Shown in pieces: positions 9,194 to 18,570 of a stretch of DNA of 64,000 bases. The DNA lies in assembly GCA_041659605.1 (NCBI GenBank), contig JBAZXW010000005.1, positions 62,001 through 126,000 on the forward strand. The letters are read 5' to 3'. Source of the DNA: Solimonas sp041659605. Lineage in GTDB: Bacteria > Pseudomonadota > Gammaproteobacteria > Nevskiales > Nevskiaceae. The notes under the pieces were generated by a model. The model saw only the letters and a program-made list of their open reading frames with translations. It did not search any database and was not told the DNA's origin. The first letter of the stretch is position 1; each line of letters starts with the position of its first letter. The position numbers were made by a program, and so were the translations under genes.

Positions 9194-10492
9194 TCACGTC
9201 AGCTCTCCGGCGTCGAGCCCACCGCCCATGCGCGCCAGGAAGCGCGCGGTGACAGCCTGGCGCAGCGCCGGCCAGGCGATGTGCTGCAGGATCTGGTTGG
9301 CGAAGCTGAAGGTCAGCAGCGCGCGCGCCGCGGCCTCGGGCACGCCGCGCGTGCGCAGGTAGAACAGCGCGGTGAGGTCGAGCCGGCCGAACGTCGCGCC
9401 GTGCGCGCACTTGACGTCGTCAGCGTAGATCTCCAGCTCAGGCTTGGCGTTGATCTGCGCCTGCTTCGACAGCAGCAGGTTGGCGATGCGCTGCTCGGAG
9501 TCGGTCTTCTGCGCGCCGGGGTGCACGACGATCTTGCCGTTGAACACCGCATGCGCGCGCTCCCAGGCGAGGCCGCGCACGAACTCGCGACTGGTGCAGT
9601 GCGGCGCGCGATGATCGATTTGCGTGTGGTTGTCGACGTGGGTGCGTCCGGTCGGCGCGAACAGGCCATGCACCGCGGTCGTTGCGCCGGGCGCGAGCAG
9701 CGCGACGCGCCAGTCGTTGCGGACGATGCCGCCGCCGAAATCGATCTGCACGGCGTCGAGCCGCGCGCCGTCGCGCAGGCGCGCCGTCGCCTGGAACCAC
9801 GAGCGCGCGCCGGCCGACTCGTCCTGCACGCGGATCAGCTGCAGCTGCGCGCCCGCAGCGAGGTCGATGTCCAGCGTCTGCGTCAGCCAGCGGGTGGCGT
9901 CGCCCAGACCCAGGTCATGAAGAAGAACCGTGGCGCGCGCGTTTTCGCCGAGGCGGATGCGGTGCTGCAGGTGCACCATCTCGCCGTCGGCGAGCGGCTG
10001 CGTGACGAGCAGGGCCTGGATGGGCTTTTCGAGCGTTTGGCCGGCGGCGAGATCGAGCTGCAGGCCGGGGCGGGCGAAGGCTGTGTTGAGGGCGGCGAAG
10101 CCGGGATGCGATGCGTCGCCGGCGCCACCCCCCTCACCCGCGTTTGGCCGGATCGGGACTGACTCAATGTCAGTCCCGCTTGAGCCAAACGCCTCTCCCC
10201 CCGCGTTGCGGGGGGAGAGGGAGGATTGAGGCATGCCATTCAACCAAACGTGAGTATCGGCGTCGGCCAACCGCCACGCCGCGAGATCGGGCTGGGTGGA
10301 AGGTTCGGCCAGAGTCACAGCTTCGCCGGCCAGCTTGTCGAAATCGGTGTACTTCCATTCCTCGAGATCGGTCGTCGGCAGGCCGATGTCGATGAAGCGC
10401 CGCAGCGCGGCGCTGCGGGTCTGGCGTTCGGCGGCCGGCAACTGCGCGCTGTAGCGCTCGAACGCGCTCAGGTAAGCGTCACGGTTCAGCAT
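9194..10492 (-). CDS. sufD: Fe-S cluster assembly protein SufD
   Basis: A 432-residue scaffold subunit of the SufBCD complex that assembles [4Fe-4S] clusters. The C-terminal beta-helix features are clear: the segment from VDNHTQIDHRAPHC through NGKIVVHPGAQKTDS, then DDVKCAHGATFGRLD. ATG 10492 overlaps the sufC stop (TGATG); a GTG three bases upstream is also in frame. Codons about 87-125 are encoded by a palindromic element (10141-10220) and read as Ser/Gly/Pro-rich sequence unlike the rest of the protein. The frame stays open through it, so the protein is probably functional with a variable N-terminal loop. Confidence 0.93.
   Translation of the reverse strand: MLNRDAYLSAFERYSAQLPAAERQTRSAALRRFIDIGLPTTDLEEWKYTDFDKLAGEAVTLAEPSTQPDLAAWRLADADTHVWLNGMPQSSLSPRNAGGEAFGSSGTDIESVPIRPNAGEGGGAGDASHPGFAALNTAFARPGLQLDLAAGQTLEKPIQALLVTQPLADGEMVHLQHRIRLGENARATVLLHDLGLGDATRWLTQTLDIDLAAGAQLQLIRVQDESAGARSWFQATARLRDGARLDAVQIDFGGGIVRNDWRVALLAPGATTAVHGLFAPTGRTHVDNHTQIDHRAPHCTSREFVRGLAWERAHAVFNGKIVVHPGAQKTDSEQRIANLLLSKQAQINAKPELEIYADDVKCAHGATFGRLDLTALFYLRTRGVPEAAARALLTFSFANQILQHIAWPALRQAVTARFLARMGGGLDAGELT
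10141..10220. repeat. Double palindromic element embedded in frame in sufD
   Basis: Two adjacent hairpins. The first has outer arms CGTTTGGC (10141-10148) and GCCAAACG (10184-10191), with inner arms CGGGACTGA (10154-10162) and TCAGTCCCG (10170-10178). The second has perfect 12-base arms, 10192-10203 and 10209-10220 (CCTCTCCCCCCG and its complement), around a five-base loop. C-rich hairpins of this kind are usually intergenic repeats in proteobacteria. Here the element is read through by sufD without a stop. Origin by insertion is inferred from the structure; no second copy of this exact element is in the window. Confidence 0.75.
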
Positions 10493-11238
10493 CACGCTGC
10501 CTGCTGCAGCCAGCCGTAACCCTTCTCCTCCAGTTCGCGCGCGAGATCCGGGCCGCCGGATTTGACGATGCGGCCGCCGGAGAGCACGTGCACGACGTCG
10601 GGTTGCACGTAGTCGAGCAGGCGCTGGTAGTGGGTGACCAGCAGCGTCGCGCGCGTCGGCGCGCGCATCGCGTTGATGCCTTCGGAGACGATCCTGAGCG
10701 CGTCGATGTCGAGGCCCGAGTCGGTTTCGTCGAGCACCATCAGGTTGGGTTCGAGCACCAGCATCTGCAGGATCTCGTTGCGCTTCTTTTCGCCGCCGGA
10801 GAAGCCTTCGTTGACGCCGCGCGACAGCATCGCCGGGTCCATGCTCATCTGCTTGACGCGATGGCGCACCCAGGCGAGGAAATCGGCGGTCTCGATCTCG
10901 CCTTCGCCGCGCTGCTTGCGCTGGGCGTTGAGCGCGGCCTTGAGGAACACCATGTTGCTGACGCCGGGAATCTCGACCGGGTACTGGAAGCCGAGGAAGA
11001 TGCCGGCGGCGGCACGCTGCTCGGGATTGAGTTCGAGCAGGTCGCGGCCCTCGAAGCGGACGCTGCCGCCGGTGACGACGTAGTCCTCGCTGCCGGCGAG
11101 GATCTTCGACAGCGTCGACTTGCCGGAGCCGTTCGGGCCCATCACGGCGTGAACCTCACCGGCCTTGATGGTGAGGCTCAGGCCCTTGAGGATTTCGCGG
11201 TCGCCAACGGTGGCGTGCAGGTTCTGGATTTCAAGCAT
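10492..11238 (-). CDS. sufC: Fe-S cluster assembly ATPase SufC
   Basis: A 248-residue ABC-type ATPase that drives the SufBCD scaffold. The Walker A motif is GPNGSGKS (residues 34-41), the signature is FSGGEKKRNE (146-155), Walker B is LMVLDE (166-171), and the SufC-typical ETDSGLDIDAL follows. It has no membrane partner, as expected for a soluble Suf ATPase. The ATG at 11238 follows sufB by 34 bases, and its stop overlaps the sufD start, pointing to coupled translation. Confidence 0.97.
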   Translation of the reverse strand: MLEIQNLHATVGDREILKGLSLTIKAGEVHAVMGPNGSGKSTLSKILAGSEDYVVTGGSVRFEGRDLLELNPEQRAAAGIFLGFQYPVEIPGVSNMVFLKAALNAQRKQRGEGEIETADFLAWVRHRVKQMSMDPAMLSRGVNEGFSGGEKKRNEILQMLVLEPNLMVLDETDSGLDIDALRIVSEGINAMRAPTRATLLVTHYQRLLDYVQPDVVHVLSGGRIVKSGGPDLARELEEKGYGWLQQAA

Positions 11239-11272
11239 GGTGACAGTACGTAGAAAGAAGATGGAGCGGGGC

Positions 11273-12736
<1,464 letters not shown>

Positions 12737-12740
12737 GGAT

Positions 12741-13202
12741 TCAGGGGGCTGCCGTCGAGGGACGATGGAAGGTCAGCGGATATTCGGCGGTGGCGCGGAG
12801 GGCCGGGCTTGCCATCTGCGCGAGCGTGACCGCTTCGAGCGCCTGGCGGATCGCGGTGTTGATCAGGCGCCAGTTCGCGCGCGTCGTACAGCCCGATTCC
12901 AGCGTACAGCCGCCAGGATGACTCGAACATTCGGTGACGCCGATCGGGCCTTCGAGCGCCGCGATGACGTCGGCCACCGAGATCTGCATGGAGGATCGGG
13001 CGAGCCGGTAGCCGCCGTGCGCGCCGCGCAGCGACTGCAGCAGGCCGCCTCGCGCCAGCACTTTGAGCAGCTTCGCGACCGTGGGCACGGGGACGCCACT
13101 GCGTTCTGCGAGCTCCTGGCCCGTGTGCACGCGCTCTGCGTCGGCGGCGATGACTGTCATCAGCACCGTCGCGTAGTCGGCGAGTTTGCTGAGTTTCAAC
13201 AT
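12741..13202 (-). CDS. Rrf2-family SUF operon regulator (IscR/SufR-like)
   Basis: A 153-residue winged-helix regulator of the Rrf2 family. The N-terminal DNA-binding part has LSKLADYATVLMTVIA, a helix-turn-helix around SGVPVPTVAKLLKVL, and the wing RGAHGGYRLAR. Three cysteines, C92, C99 and C105, match the spacing of the [2Fe-2S] ligands of IscR, so it probably senses cluster status. It is the first gene of the suf operon, which implies autoregulation. It matches the SUF-system regulator type I associate with xanthomonads. ATG 13202 gives the normal Rrf2 start (MLKLSKLADYA); the frame is open further upstream but has no family sequence there. Confidence 0.93.
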   Translation of the reverse strand: MLKLSKLADYATVLMTVIAADAERVHTGQELAERSGVPVPTVAKLLKVLARGGLLQSLRGAHGGYRLARSSMQISVADVIAALEGPIGVTECSSHPGGCTLESGCTTRANWRLINTAIRQALEAVTLAQMASPALRATAEYPLTFHRPSTAAP

Positions 13203-13229
13203 AAAAGAGACCGATTCGGTACGAAATGA

Positions 13230-13258
13230 ATTGTACGCGTGTACCCGGGGTGTCGCAA
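13230..13258 (-). promoter_or_regulatory. Predicted suf operon promoter and possible operator
   Basis: Read on the minus strand there is TTGCGA (13258-13253), a 17-base spacer, then TACAAT (13235-13230), a good sigma-70 match. Transcription would begin near 13223, giving a leader of about 20 bases before the regulator gene. A palindrome GTACGCGTGTAC (13233-13244) overlaps the -10 and spacer, a plausible site for the Rrf2 regulator; this is inference. Confidence 0.6.
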
Positions 13259-13316
13259 TGCGCCGATGCGGCGGGCGCGGCTTGGTAAGCTGCGTCGATC
13301 TCGTGCAGGGCAGGAC

Positions 13317-13775
13317 ATGAATCAAGTTGACATCTCCGCAATGCCGGAGTGGGACGTCGAGCGCCCCTACGTCGAGGCGGTGCTCGTCGGTGCCGAGCAC
13401 CTGGACCGCTTCGGGCATACCAACAACGTCGTCTATCTGTCGTGGCTGGAGCAGGTGGCCTGGGGCCACTCGGTGTCTCTGGGGCTGGACTTCGCCGCCT
13501 ACGAGCGCCTGGGCGCCGGCTGCGTCGCGCGCCGGCATGAGCTGGATTACCTGGCACCGACCTTCGCCGGCGATCGCCTCTTGCTCGCAACCTGGGTGCA
13601 CGAGAACGATTTCCGCCTGTCGATGTGGCGGCGTTACCAGATCCTGCGCGAATCCGACCGCAAGACCGTGCTGCGCGGGCAGACACAGTGGGTCTGCGTT
13701 GACATGAAGTCCGGCCGGCCGCGACGCATGCCGCCGGAATTCCAGGCCTACAAGCCCTGGCCTTCCAAGTCCTGA
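13317..13775 (+). CDS. Acyl-CoA thioesterase, 4HBT hotdog fold
   Basis: A 152-residue hotdog-fold protein of the YbgC/4-hydroxybenzoyl-CoA thioesterase group. It has the typical start, DRFGHTNNVVYLSWLEQVAWGHSVSLGLDF, where the Asp of D-x-x-G-H-x-N-N is the usual catalytic residue, and later the RRHELDYLAP strand. It is expected to hydrolyse acyl-CoA thioesters; chain length is unknown. ATG 13317 is chosen because the upstream extension of the frame has no family sequence. Its 3' end overlaps the convergent membrane protein gene by 28 bases. Confidence 0.88.
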   Translation: MNQVDISAMPEWDVERPYVEAVLVGAEHLDRFGHTNNVVYLSWLEQVAWGHSVSLGLDFAAYERLGAGCVARRHELDYLAPTFAGDRLLLATWVHENDFRLSMWRRYQILRESDRKTVLRGQTQWVCVDMKSGRPRRMPPEFQAYKPWPSKS

Positions 13776-14122
13776 GCAGTCCGCTGCGCCCGCATGCTCC
13801 ACAGCAGGCCGACAATGCCGGCGATACCGGCGCCGATCAGCATTAGCAGCGCGGTTTCGACGATTCCTGTGCGCAGTTGGGCAGCCAGCACCGCGTCGCC
13901 GGTCTGCGCGGCGACGACATACGCGAGCAGCAACAGAATCGCGACGATGACGATGACCAGACGGCTCCCCCAGCGCAGCAGGCGGCGAACGATGCCCGGA
14001 CCCGTTGGTACCAGCGCGCCCGCGGCGAGCAGCGCACCCAGCGCGATCATTCCAGCATCGCCCAATGCCGCGAGCATCTGCGTCGCAAACAGTGCGGTCC
14101 ACTGCAGGGTGAGGATGTCCAT
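13748..14122 (-). CDS. Small hypothetical membrane protein
   Basis: A 124-residue protein with a hydrophobic N-terminal region and two clear transmembrane helices (LVIVIVAILLLLAYVVAA, and a second near LLMLIGAGIAGIVGLLW). It ends in a short charged tail (RAQRTAQDLEGQGL). I do not recognise a family. ATG 14122 is one of several possible starts; an in-frame ATG upstream would add about 13 residues. It is transcribed away from the PLP enzyme gene at 14207, and its 3' end overlaps the convergent thioesterase gene. Confidence 0.6.
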   Translation of the reverse strand: MDILTLQWTALFATQMLAALGDAGMIALGALLAAGALVPTGPGIVRRLLRWGSRLVIVIVAILLLLAYVVAAQTGDAVLAAQLRTGIVETALLMLIGAGIAGIVGLLWSMRAQRTAQDLEGQGL

Positions 14123-14159
14123 GGCGGGTGGAGCGGGGACGTGAGGCGCAGGCGCTACC

Positions 14160-14182
14160 ATAGCAGCCACGATAGCAGTCAC
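14160..14182. repeat. Short direct repeat in a divergent intergenic region
   Basis: ATAGCAGCCAC (14160-14170) and ATAGCAGTCAC (14172-14182) differ at one position and repeat at 12 bases, about one helical turn, between two divergent genes. Such spacing is common for operators, but no regulator is linked and chance is possible. Confidence 0.3.
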
Positions 14183-14206
14183 TGTTAAGGGCTTGGGGGA
14201 AGAACG

Positions 14207-15532
14207 ATGGCGACCCGTCGCCAGTTGATCGGGCTGTCGCTCGCCGGTGCGGGGGCATTCGCGGCGCGGCACGTGCTCGGTCGCGACACCGCGCTGGCGC
14301 CGCTGCGCGCCGACGATCCCTGGGCCGCGGTGCGTGCGGGTTTCGATTTCAGCGACGCGCCTGTACTGCGCATTCCGATGAACGCGGCCAACCTGGCCCC
14401 GCCGTGGCGGGCGGTGCGGCTGCGCGTCGCCGAGGCGGCGGCGCAGCTCGACGCCGATCCTTCGTTCCACCATCGCGACCTGTTCCACGGCGTCGAGCGT
14501 CGGCGCGCGAAGGAACTGCTCGCCGCGTCGCTGGGCGTCGCCGCGCCCGACGATGTCGCGCTGGTGCGCAACACCAGCGAGGCGAATTCGATCGTCGTTC
14601 AGGGCCTCGATCTGCGCGCGGACGACGAGGTCGTGATCTGGGACGAGAATCATCACAGCAACAACCGCAGCTGGGGTTACCGGCGCGAGCGTGCGCCGTT
14701 CGTGCTGCGCGTCGTGCGTCTGCCCGAGCCGGTGCGCGGGGTGGCGGACATCGTCGATGCCTTCGTCGCGCAGCTGAGTGCGCGCACGCGCGTCGTCGCG
14801 TTCTCGGCAATCTCGAACATTTCCGGCCTGCGCCTGCCGGTGGCCGAGCTGTGCGCCGCGATCCGCGCGCAGCGCCCGGACGTGTTCATCCACGTCGACG
14901 GCGCGCAGTCCTGGGGCGCGACGGTGCTGGATCTCGCGCGCATTGGCTGCGACGCCTATTCGGCGAGCGCGCACAAGTGGCTGTGCGGGCCGCGCGAGCT
15001 GGGCATTCTGTATGTGCGCCGCGAGTCAGCGACCCGGTTGTGGCCGACGACGCTCGGCTACGACTTCGCGTTCGAGTATCCGGAGGAACGCTTGCCGGAC
15101 AGCGCGCTGCGCTTCGAGTGCCTGGGCCAGCGCCACGACGCCGCCGTCGCCGGGCTGGTCACGGCGCTGGAACATCACCAGGCGCTGGGTGTCGCTCGGA
15201 TCGAGCAGCGCATCGGCGAGCTGGCGCGGCAGCTGCGCGGGATGCTCGCGGATAGTGGCTTGCGCGTGCTCGGCGCCGAGGACCCGGCGCTCAACCACGG
15301 CGTCGTCGTCGCGGAAGTCGGCGAGGGGAACAGCGCGTTCGCGATTTTCCGCGCGCTGTACGAGCAGCACCGCATCTCGGCGGCCTTCGTGCACCGCAAC
15401 CGCATCCTCGGCAGCCGCGAGCAGCTCGACGCGCGAGCCGATCAACTGCGTCTGCGCTTGTGCCCGCATATCTACAACACGCCGGACGATCTTGAGCGGG
15501 CGGTTGCGGCGATCCGCGCGGCCATCACCTGA
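14207..15532 (+). CDS. Tat-exported class-V PLP-dependent aminotransferase-like enzyme
   Basis: A 441-residue class-V aminotransferase-fold protein. The N-terminus TRRQLIGLSLAGAGAFAA is a twin-arginine signal, implying folding with PLP in the cytoplasm and export to the periplasm. The PLP lysine is K257 in SASAHKWLCGPRELGIL and the cofactor Asp is D231 in HVDGAQSWGA. It looks like the isopenicillin-N-epimerase/desulfurase-like branch. PvdN, the periplasmic PLP enzyme of pyoverdine maturation, is a known exported relative in pseudomonads, but no siderophore genes are nearby. The start is supported by GGGGGA a few bases upstream. Substrate unknown. Confidence 0.82.
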   Translation: MATRRQLIGLSLAGAGAFAARHVLGRDTALAPLRADDPWAAVRAGFDFSDAPVLRIPMNAANLAPPWRAVRLRVAEAAAQLDADPSFHHRDLFHGVERRRAKELLAASLGVAAPDDVALVRNTSEANSIVVQGLDLRADDEVVIWDENHHSNNRSWGYRRERAPFVLRVVRLPEPVRGVADIVDAFVAQLSARTRVVAFSAISNISGLRLPVAELCAAIRAQRPDVFIHVDGAQSWGATVLDLARIGCDAYSASAHKWLCGPRELGILYVRRESATRLWPTTLGYDFAFEYPEERLPDSALRFECLGQRHDAAVAGLVTALEHHQALGVARIEQRIGELARQLRGMLADSGLRVLGAEDPALNHGVVVAEVGEGNSAFAIFRALYEQHRISAAFVHRNRILGSREQLDARADQLRLRLCPHIYNTPDDLERAVAAIRAAIT

Positions 15533-15543
15533 GCGTTTGCGAA

Positions 15544-15969
15544 TCATTCTGCGTCGTCGATCCAGACCAGCTGCGGGACCGCGCCGAGCGTACCGCCGAC
15601 GATCGCGAGCTGGCCATGATCACGCGCCAGGCTGCGGATCAGGTCTTCCGGCGCGTCGAAGATGCAAAAGCCCGGCTCAGGCCAGCGGCCGTCGGCGTCG
15701 GTATTGAGCGCGGACAGCAGAGTCCAGCCACGCGGCACCAGTTCATCATGCAGCGCTGCGACGCGCGCACGGTTGTCGTCGTCGCTCAGCGGTTGCGAGC
15801 CGGGATTGCAGGGCGTGAGGACATGCCAGTGCTTGACGCAGCCGGCAGCGGCCAGCGCGGCATCGGCGTCGGCATCGAGCCGGCCGACGCGCCGCTCGAT
15901 CGTGCGCGTGCCGCAGTCGATGCGGTAGCGCGCGGTCGCATAGGCTTCGCGAAGGGGTGGGGTGCTCAC
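15544..15969 (-). CDS. DUF3293 domain-containing protein
   Basis: A 141-residue soluble protein matching my recollection of DUF3293: YATARYRI near the start, HVLTPCNPGSQPLSDDDNRARVAAL, and a C-terminal GWTLLSALNTDADGRWPEPGFCIFDAP. The function of the family is not known. Its GTG start overlaps the stop of the upstream hydrolase gene as GTGA, so the two are a translationally coupled pair on the minus strand. Confidence 0.8.
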   Translation of the reverse strand: MSTPPLREAYATARYRIDCGTRTIERRVGRLDADADAALAAAGCVKHWHVLTPCNPGSQPLSDDDNRARVAALHDELVPRGWTLLSALNTDADGRWPEPGFCIFDAPEDLIRSLARDHGQLAIVGGTLGAVPQLVWIDDAE

Positions 15970-16499
15970 GCCGTCAGCACCCGGTGCAGCAAGTCGTCAA
16001 ACAGCGCGGCGACCGTGTCGATGCGGGCGTTGAGTGTGTGCTCGGCGTCGAGCACATGCAGCTCGGCGTGATGCCGCTGCGCGAAGCGCAGCGCGCGCTC
16101 GGCCGGCACGATGTCGTCGTGCCATCCGTGTACGACGCTGCACAAGGCCGGAACGCCCTCGGGTTCCTCGTCCCAGCCCGGGAAATACAGCGCAGGCGCC
16201 ATCAGGAACAAGGCCTGCGGCCGCAGTCGCGCGCAGGCCATCGCCGAAACGTATCCGCCCATGCTTGAGCCGACCAGCACCAGGCGCTGTGCCTGCGGCT
16301 GCAGTTCGAGCAGCTGATGCACGCGGGCTCGCGGATCGGGCGTGTGACTATAATCCGGGCTGACGACGTCGAAGCCGCACCGTTTTGCGACATCGGCAAG
16401 CCGGGTGATCTTGAGGCCCCATGGGCCGCTCTCCTTGCCGTGGGCGAAGCACACCAGTTTTTCGGTAGCAGTTGTCGCGAGGGTCGAGTTCTGGATCAT
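15966..16499 (-). CDS. Alpha/beta hydrolase (YqiA/RBBP9-like small esterase)
   Basis: A 177-residue alpha/beta hydrolase. It begins with VCFAHGKESGPWGLKI, where the oxyanion His-Gly is visible. The nucleophile elbow is GSSMGGYVSA, an Asp is in HGWHDDIVPAERA, and the His is in LDAEHTLNARID, giving a full Ser-Asp-His triad. A small cytoplasmic esterase is likely; substrate unknown. It lies only 28 bases from the divergent gene at 16528, so promoters must overlap the coding regions. On the opposite strand a TATAAT at 16349-16354 lies inside this gene. Confidence 0.8.
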   Translation of the reverse strand: MIQNSTLATTATEKLVCFAHGKESGPWGLKITRLADVAKRCGFDVVSPDYSHTPDPRARVHQLLELQPQAQRLVLVGSSMGGYVSAMACARLRPQALFLMAPALYFPGWDEEPEGVPALCSVVHGWHDDIVPAERALRFAQRHHAELHVLDAEHTLNARIDTVAALFDDLLHRVLTA

Positions 16500-16527
16500 T
16501 GCACCAAGCCTGCATCAGGGAGCACGC

Positions 16528-16821
16528 ATGATAAGAAAAGTGGCGGACGCCCAGAACGAGAAACCCGGCCGCGGCAAGCGTCTGCGCAAGGGCGATCCGC
16601 TCGAAGTCGAGCTCACGGTCAGCTTCCGCTTCGGCGACGAGCCGGGCGATCGGGTGACGCCGATCCGCGAACGCAACGTGCCGATGGTCGATTCGGTCTT
16701 CAAGAGTCGCGATCGCATCATCCGCAGTTTCGTGAAGCTGTTGGTCAAGACCGGCCTGTCGAGCCCGAAGGTCGTCGGTCACATCGTTCCGCTCGGATCG
16801 CGCCGGCGCCAGCAAAAATGA
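16528..16821 (+). CDS. Hypothetical basic protein
   Basis: A 97-residue protein rich in Lys and Arg, especially at the ends (GRGKRLRKGD and SRRRQQK), with an internal stretch VELTVSFRFGDEPGDRVTPIRE that could be a beta pair, followed by a helix with VDSVFKSRDRIIRSFVKLLVK. No signal peptide or membrane helix. I do not recognise a family. The stop overlaps the ATG of the next gene (ATGA), so translation is coupled to a small membrane protein. Confidence 0.65.
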   Translation: MIRKVADAQNEKPGRGKRLRKGDPLEVELTVSFRFGDEPGDRVTPIRERNVPMVDSVFKSRDRIIRSFVKLLVKTGLSSPKVVGHIVPLGSRRRQQK

Positions 16822-17114
16822 AAGTCCTGCTAATCCTGAGCGCCGTCCTGCTCGCGCTGACGGCGACCTTTGCCGTGACCCTGGGGGTCGTCTGCCTGAT
16901 GTACTACGTCAATCTGGACGCCTCGCCGCAGATGCGCGAGGAGTGGCCCACCCTCGTCCGGGTCACGTCGATGTTCTGGGTGCTGAGCGCGTTCGCCGCC
17001 TTGTCGTGGTGGACGCAGCGGCGACGGGTGCGCTGGTTATGGCCGGCGCAGGTCGTCAGCGCCGTCGGCCTTGTCGTCGGCACGATGATTCTCGTGCGCG
17101 TGCTGAGGCCGTGA
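16818..17114 (+). CDS. Small hypothetical membrane protein, three helices
   Basis: A 98-residue protein with three predicted transmembrane helices: residues about 3-30, 50-65 and 75-93, with positively charged RRRVRW between the second and third. The start overlaps the stop of the previous gene, and the next gene begins within six bases, possibly at a GTG overlapping this stop. No family recognised. The tight three-gene arrangement suggests a shared job with the downstream membrane-linked hydrolase, but nothing in the sequence says what. Confidence 0.7.
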   Translation: MKVLLILSAVLLALTATFAVTLGVVCLMYYVNLDASPQMREEWPTLVRVTSMFWVLSAFAALSWWTQRRRVRWLWPAQVVSAVGLVVGTMILVRVLRP

Positions 17115-17116
17115 GC

Positions 17117-18526
17117 ATGCAGCTTGCGCAGCCGCGACAGCACGAATGGCTGAGCCTGGTGCCGATCATCACGGGGCTGTACTGGCTGCTGGCAGGCGAC
17201 GGCGGCTCATGGCTGATCTGGGCCGGCCTGCCGGGCGCCCTGTTGCTGACCTCAGGCCTGGCTTTGCTGCTGATGCCGGGCGACCCGCGCATCCTCGGCC
17301 TGATGGCCGGCGGTGGCGTCATCGGCATCCTGCTGTTTCCACTGGCCTGGCTGGCCGCCGATCTGGGCGCGGCGTTCTACGCGCTGCTCGGCTCGATGGC
17401 GAGCCTGCTCTCGGCCGGACGCCTGGGACTGCGCCTGGAGCCGCTCTACGAAGGCGCCCAGCCGCCGCAGACGAGCTCGTCGATGGATCTGAAAGCGGGC
17501 ATCGACGAAGCTCTGCTTGGCTACTTCGTTTGTACCGCGCACGTGCCCAGCGGCCGACAGGCGGAGCGGATGTGCGGCGACGCGCAGCGGCTCGACGAGC
17601 ATTTCAGTGCGCGCGGCTGGAATACCGATCCGGCGAAGTTGCATCCGTCGCCGCCGCCGCCCGAAGAATCCTTCGTCCAGAACGATCGCCTGTGGGGGAT
17701 CGACTACGAGACCTTGCGCTTCGACAGCGGATTCCAGTTGCCCGCCGATCTGCCGGGTGCGGATCGCTGGGCCGGGTACGAAGCGAACCGGACCTGCCAC
17801 GTGCGCCTGCTGCGCCACCGTGGCCGCGAACGCCCGTGGCTGCTGGGTCTGCACGGCTATCGGATGGGCGTGCCGTGGCTGGACCTGAGCCTGTTCTCCC
17901 CCGGCTGGCTGCATCACCGTCTCGGGTTCAACTTGATCCTGCCGGTGTTGCCGTTGCATGGCCCGCGCAGCGCCGGCTGGCGTTCCGGCGACCGCTTTCT
18001 TGATGGCGACCTGCTCGATCTGGTCTACGCCGAAATGCAGGCGCTGTGGGACATCCGGCGCACGCTGGCCTGGCTGCGCAGCCAGGAGGGCGATCCGCGT
18101 ATCGGCGTGCTCGGTTTTTCGCTCGGCGGCTACAACGCGGCGCTGCTCGCAGCGTTCGAGCGCAAACTCGATTTCGTCATCGCCGGGATTCCCGTGGTCG
18201 ATTTCGCCGCCGCACTGTGGCGCTTCCTGCCGCCAATGCACCTGCGTTACCTCGCGTCGCATGGACTCGACGAGGCGACCTACCGGCGCCTGCTCGGGCC
18301 GGTATCGCCGCTGTCGTTTGCGCCGCTGCAGGAGCGCAGTCAGCTGCACATCTTCGCTGCCAGCGGCGACCGCATCGTGCTGCCCAGCCATCCGCTGTCA
18401 CTGTCGAAGCACTGGGACGTGCCGGTGAGCTGGTACCAGGGCTCGCATCTGAGCGTGCGTCGCGAGCGCACGACGCGCGAGGTCGTGCGGCAGGCGGTCG
18501 AGAGGGCGGGCTGGGCGGTGGAGTAA
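17117..18526 (+). CDS. Membrane-anchored alpha/beta hydrolase
   Basis: A 469-residue protein with a hydrophobic N-terminal region of three to four helices (residues about 10-100), followed by a hydrolase domain. The nucleophile elbow is GFSLGGYNAALLA, preceded by RTLAWLRSQEGDPRIGVL. A possible acid is in ASGDRIVLP and the His in YQGSHLSVRRE, so the triad is present. The domain resembles ABHD18/DUF2048-type hydrolases to my eye, at moderate confidence. ATG 17117 is used; GTG 17111 overlaps the upstream stop and is also in frame. Confidence 0.72.
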   Translation: MQLAQPRQHEWLSLVPIITGLYWLLAGDGGSWLIWAGLPGALLLTSGLALLLMPGDPRILGLMAGGGVIGILLFPLAWLAADLGAAFYALLGSMASLLSAGRLGLRLEPLYEGAQPPQTSSSMDLKAGIDEALLGYFVCTAHVPSGRQAERMCGDAQRLDEHFSARGWNTDPAKLHPSPPPPEESFVQNDRLWGIDYETLRFDSGFQLPADLPGADRWAGYEANRTCHVRLLRHRGRERPWLLGLHGYRMGVPWLDLSLFSPGWLHHRLGFNLILPVLPLHGPRSAGWRSGDRFLDGDLLDLVYAEMQALWDIRRTLAWLRSQEGDPRIGVLGFSLGGYNAALLAAFERKLDFVIAGIPVVDFAAALWRFLPPMHLRYLASHGLDEATYRRLLGPVSPLSFAPLQERSQLHIFAASGDRIVLPSHPLSLSKHWDVPVSWYQGSHLSVRRERTTREVVRQAVERAGWAVE

Positions 18527-18570
18527 ACTGCCGGTTCTCAAGGTTGATACCGCCACCACCGACCGAAATC

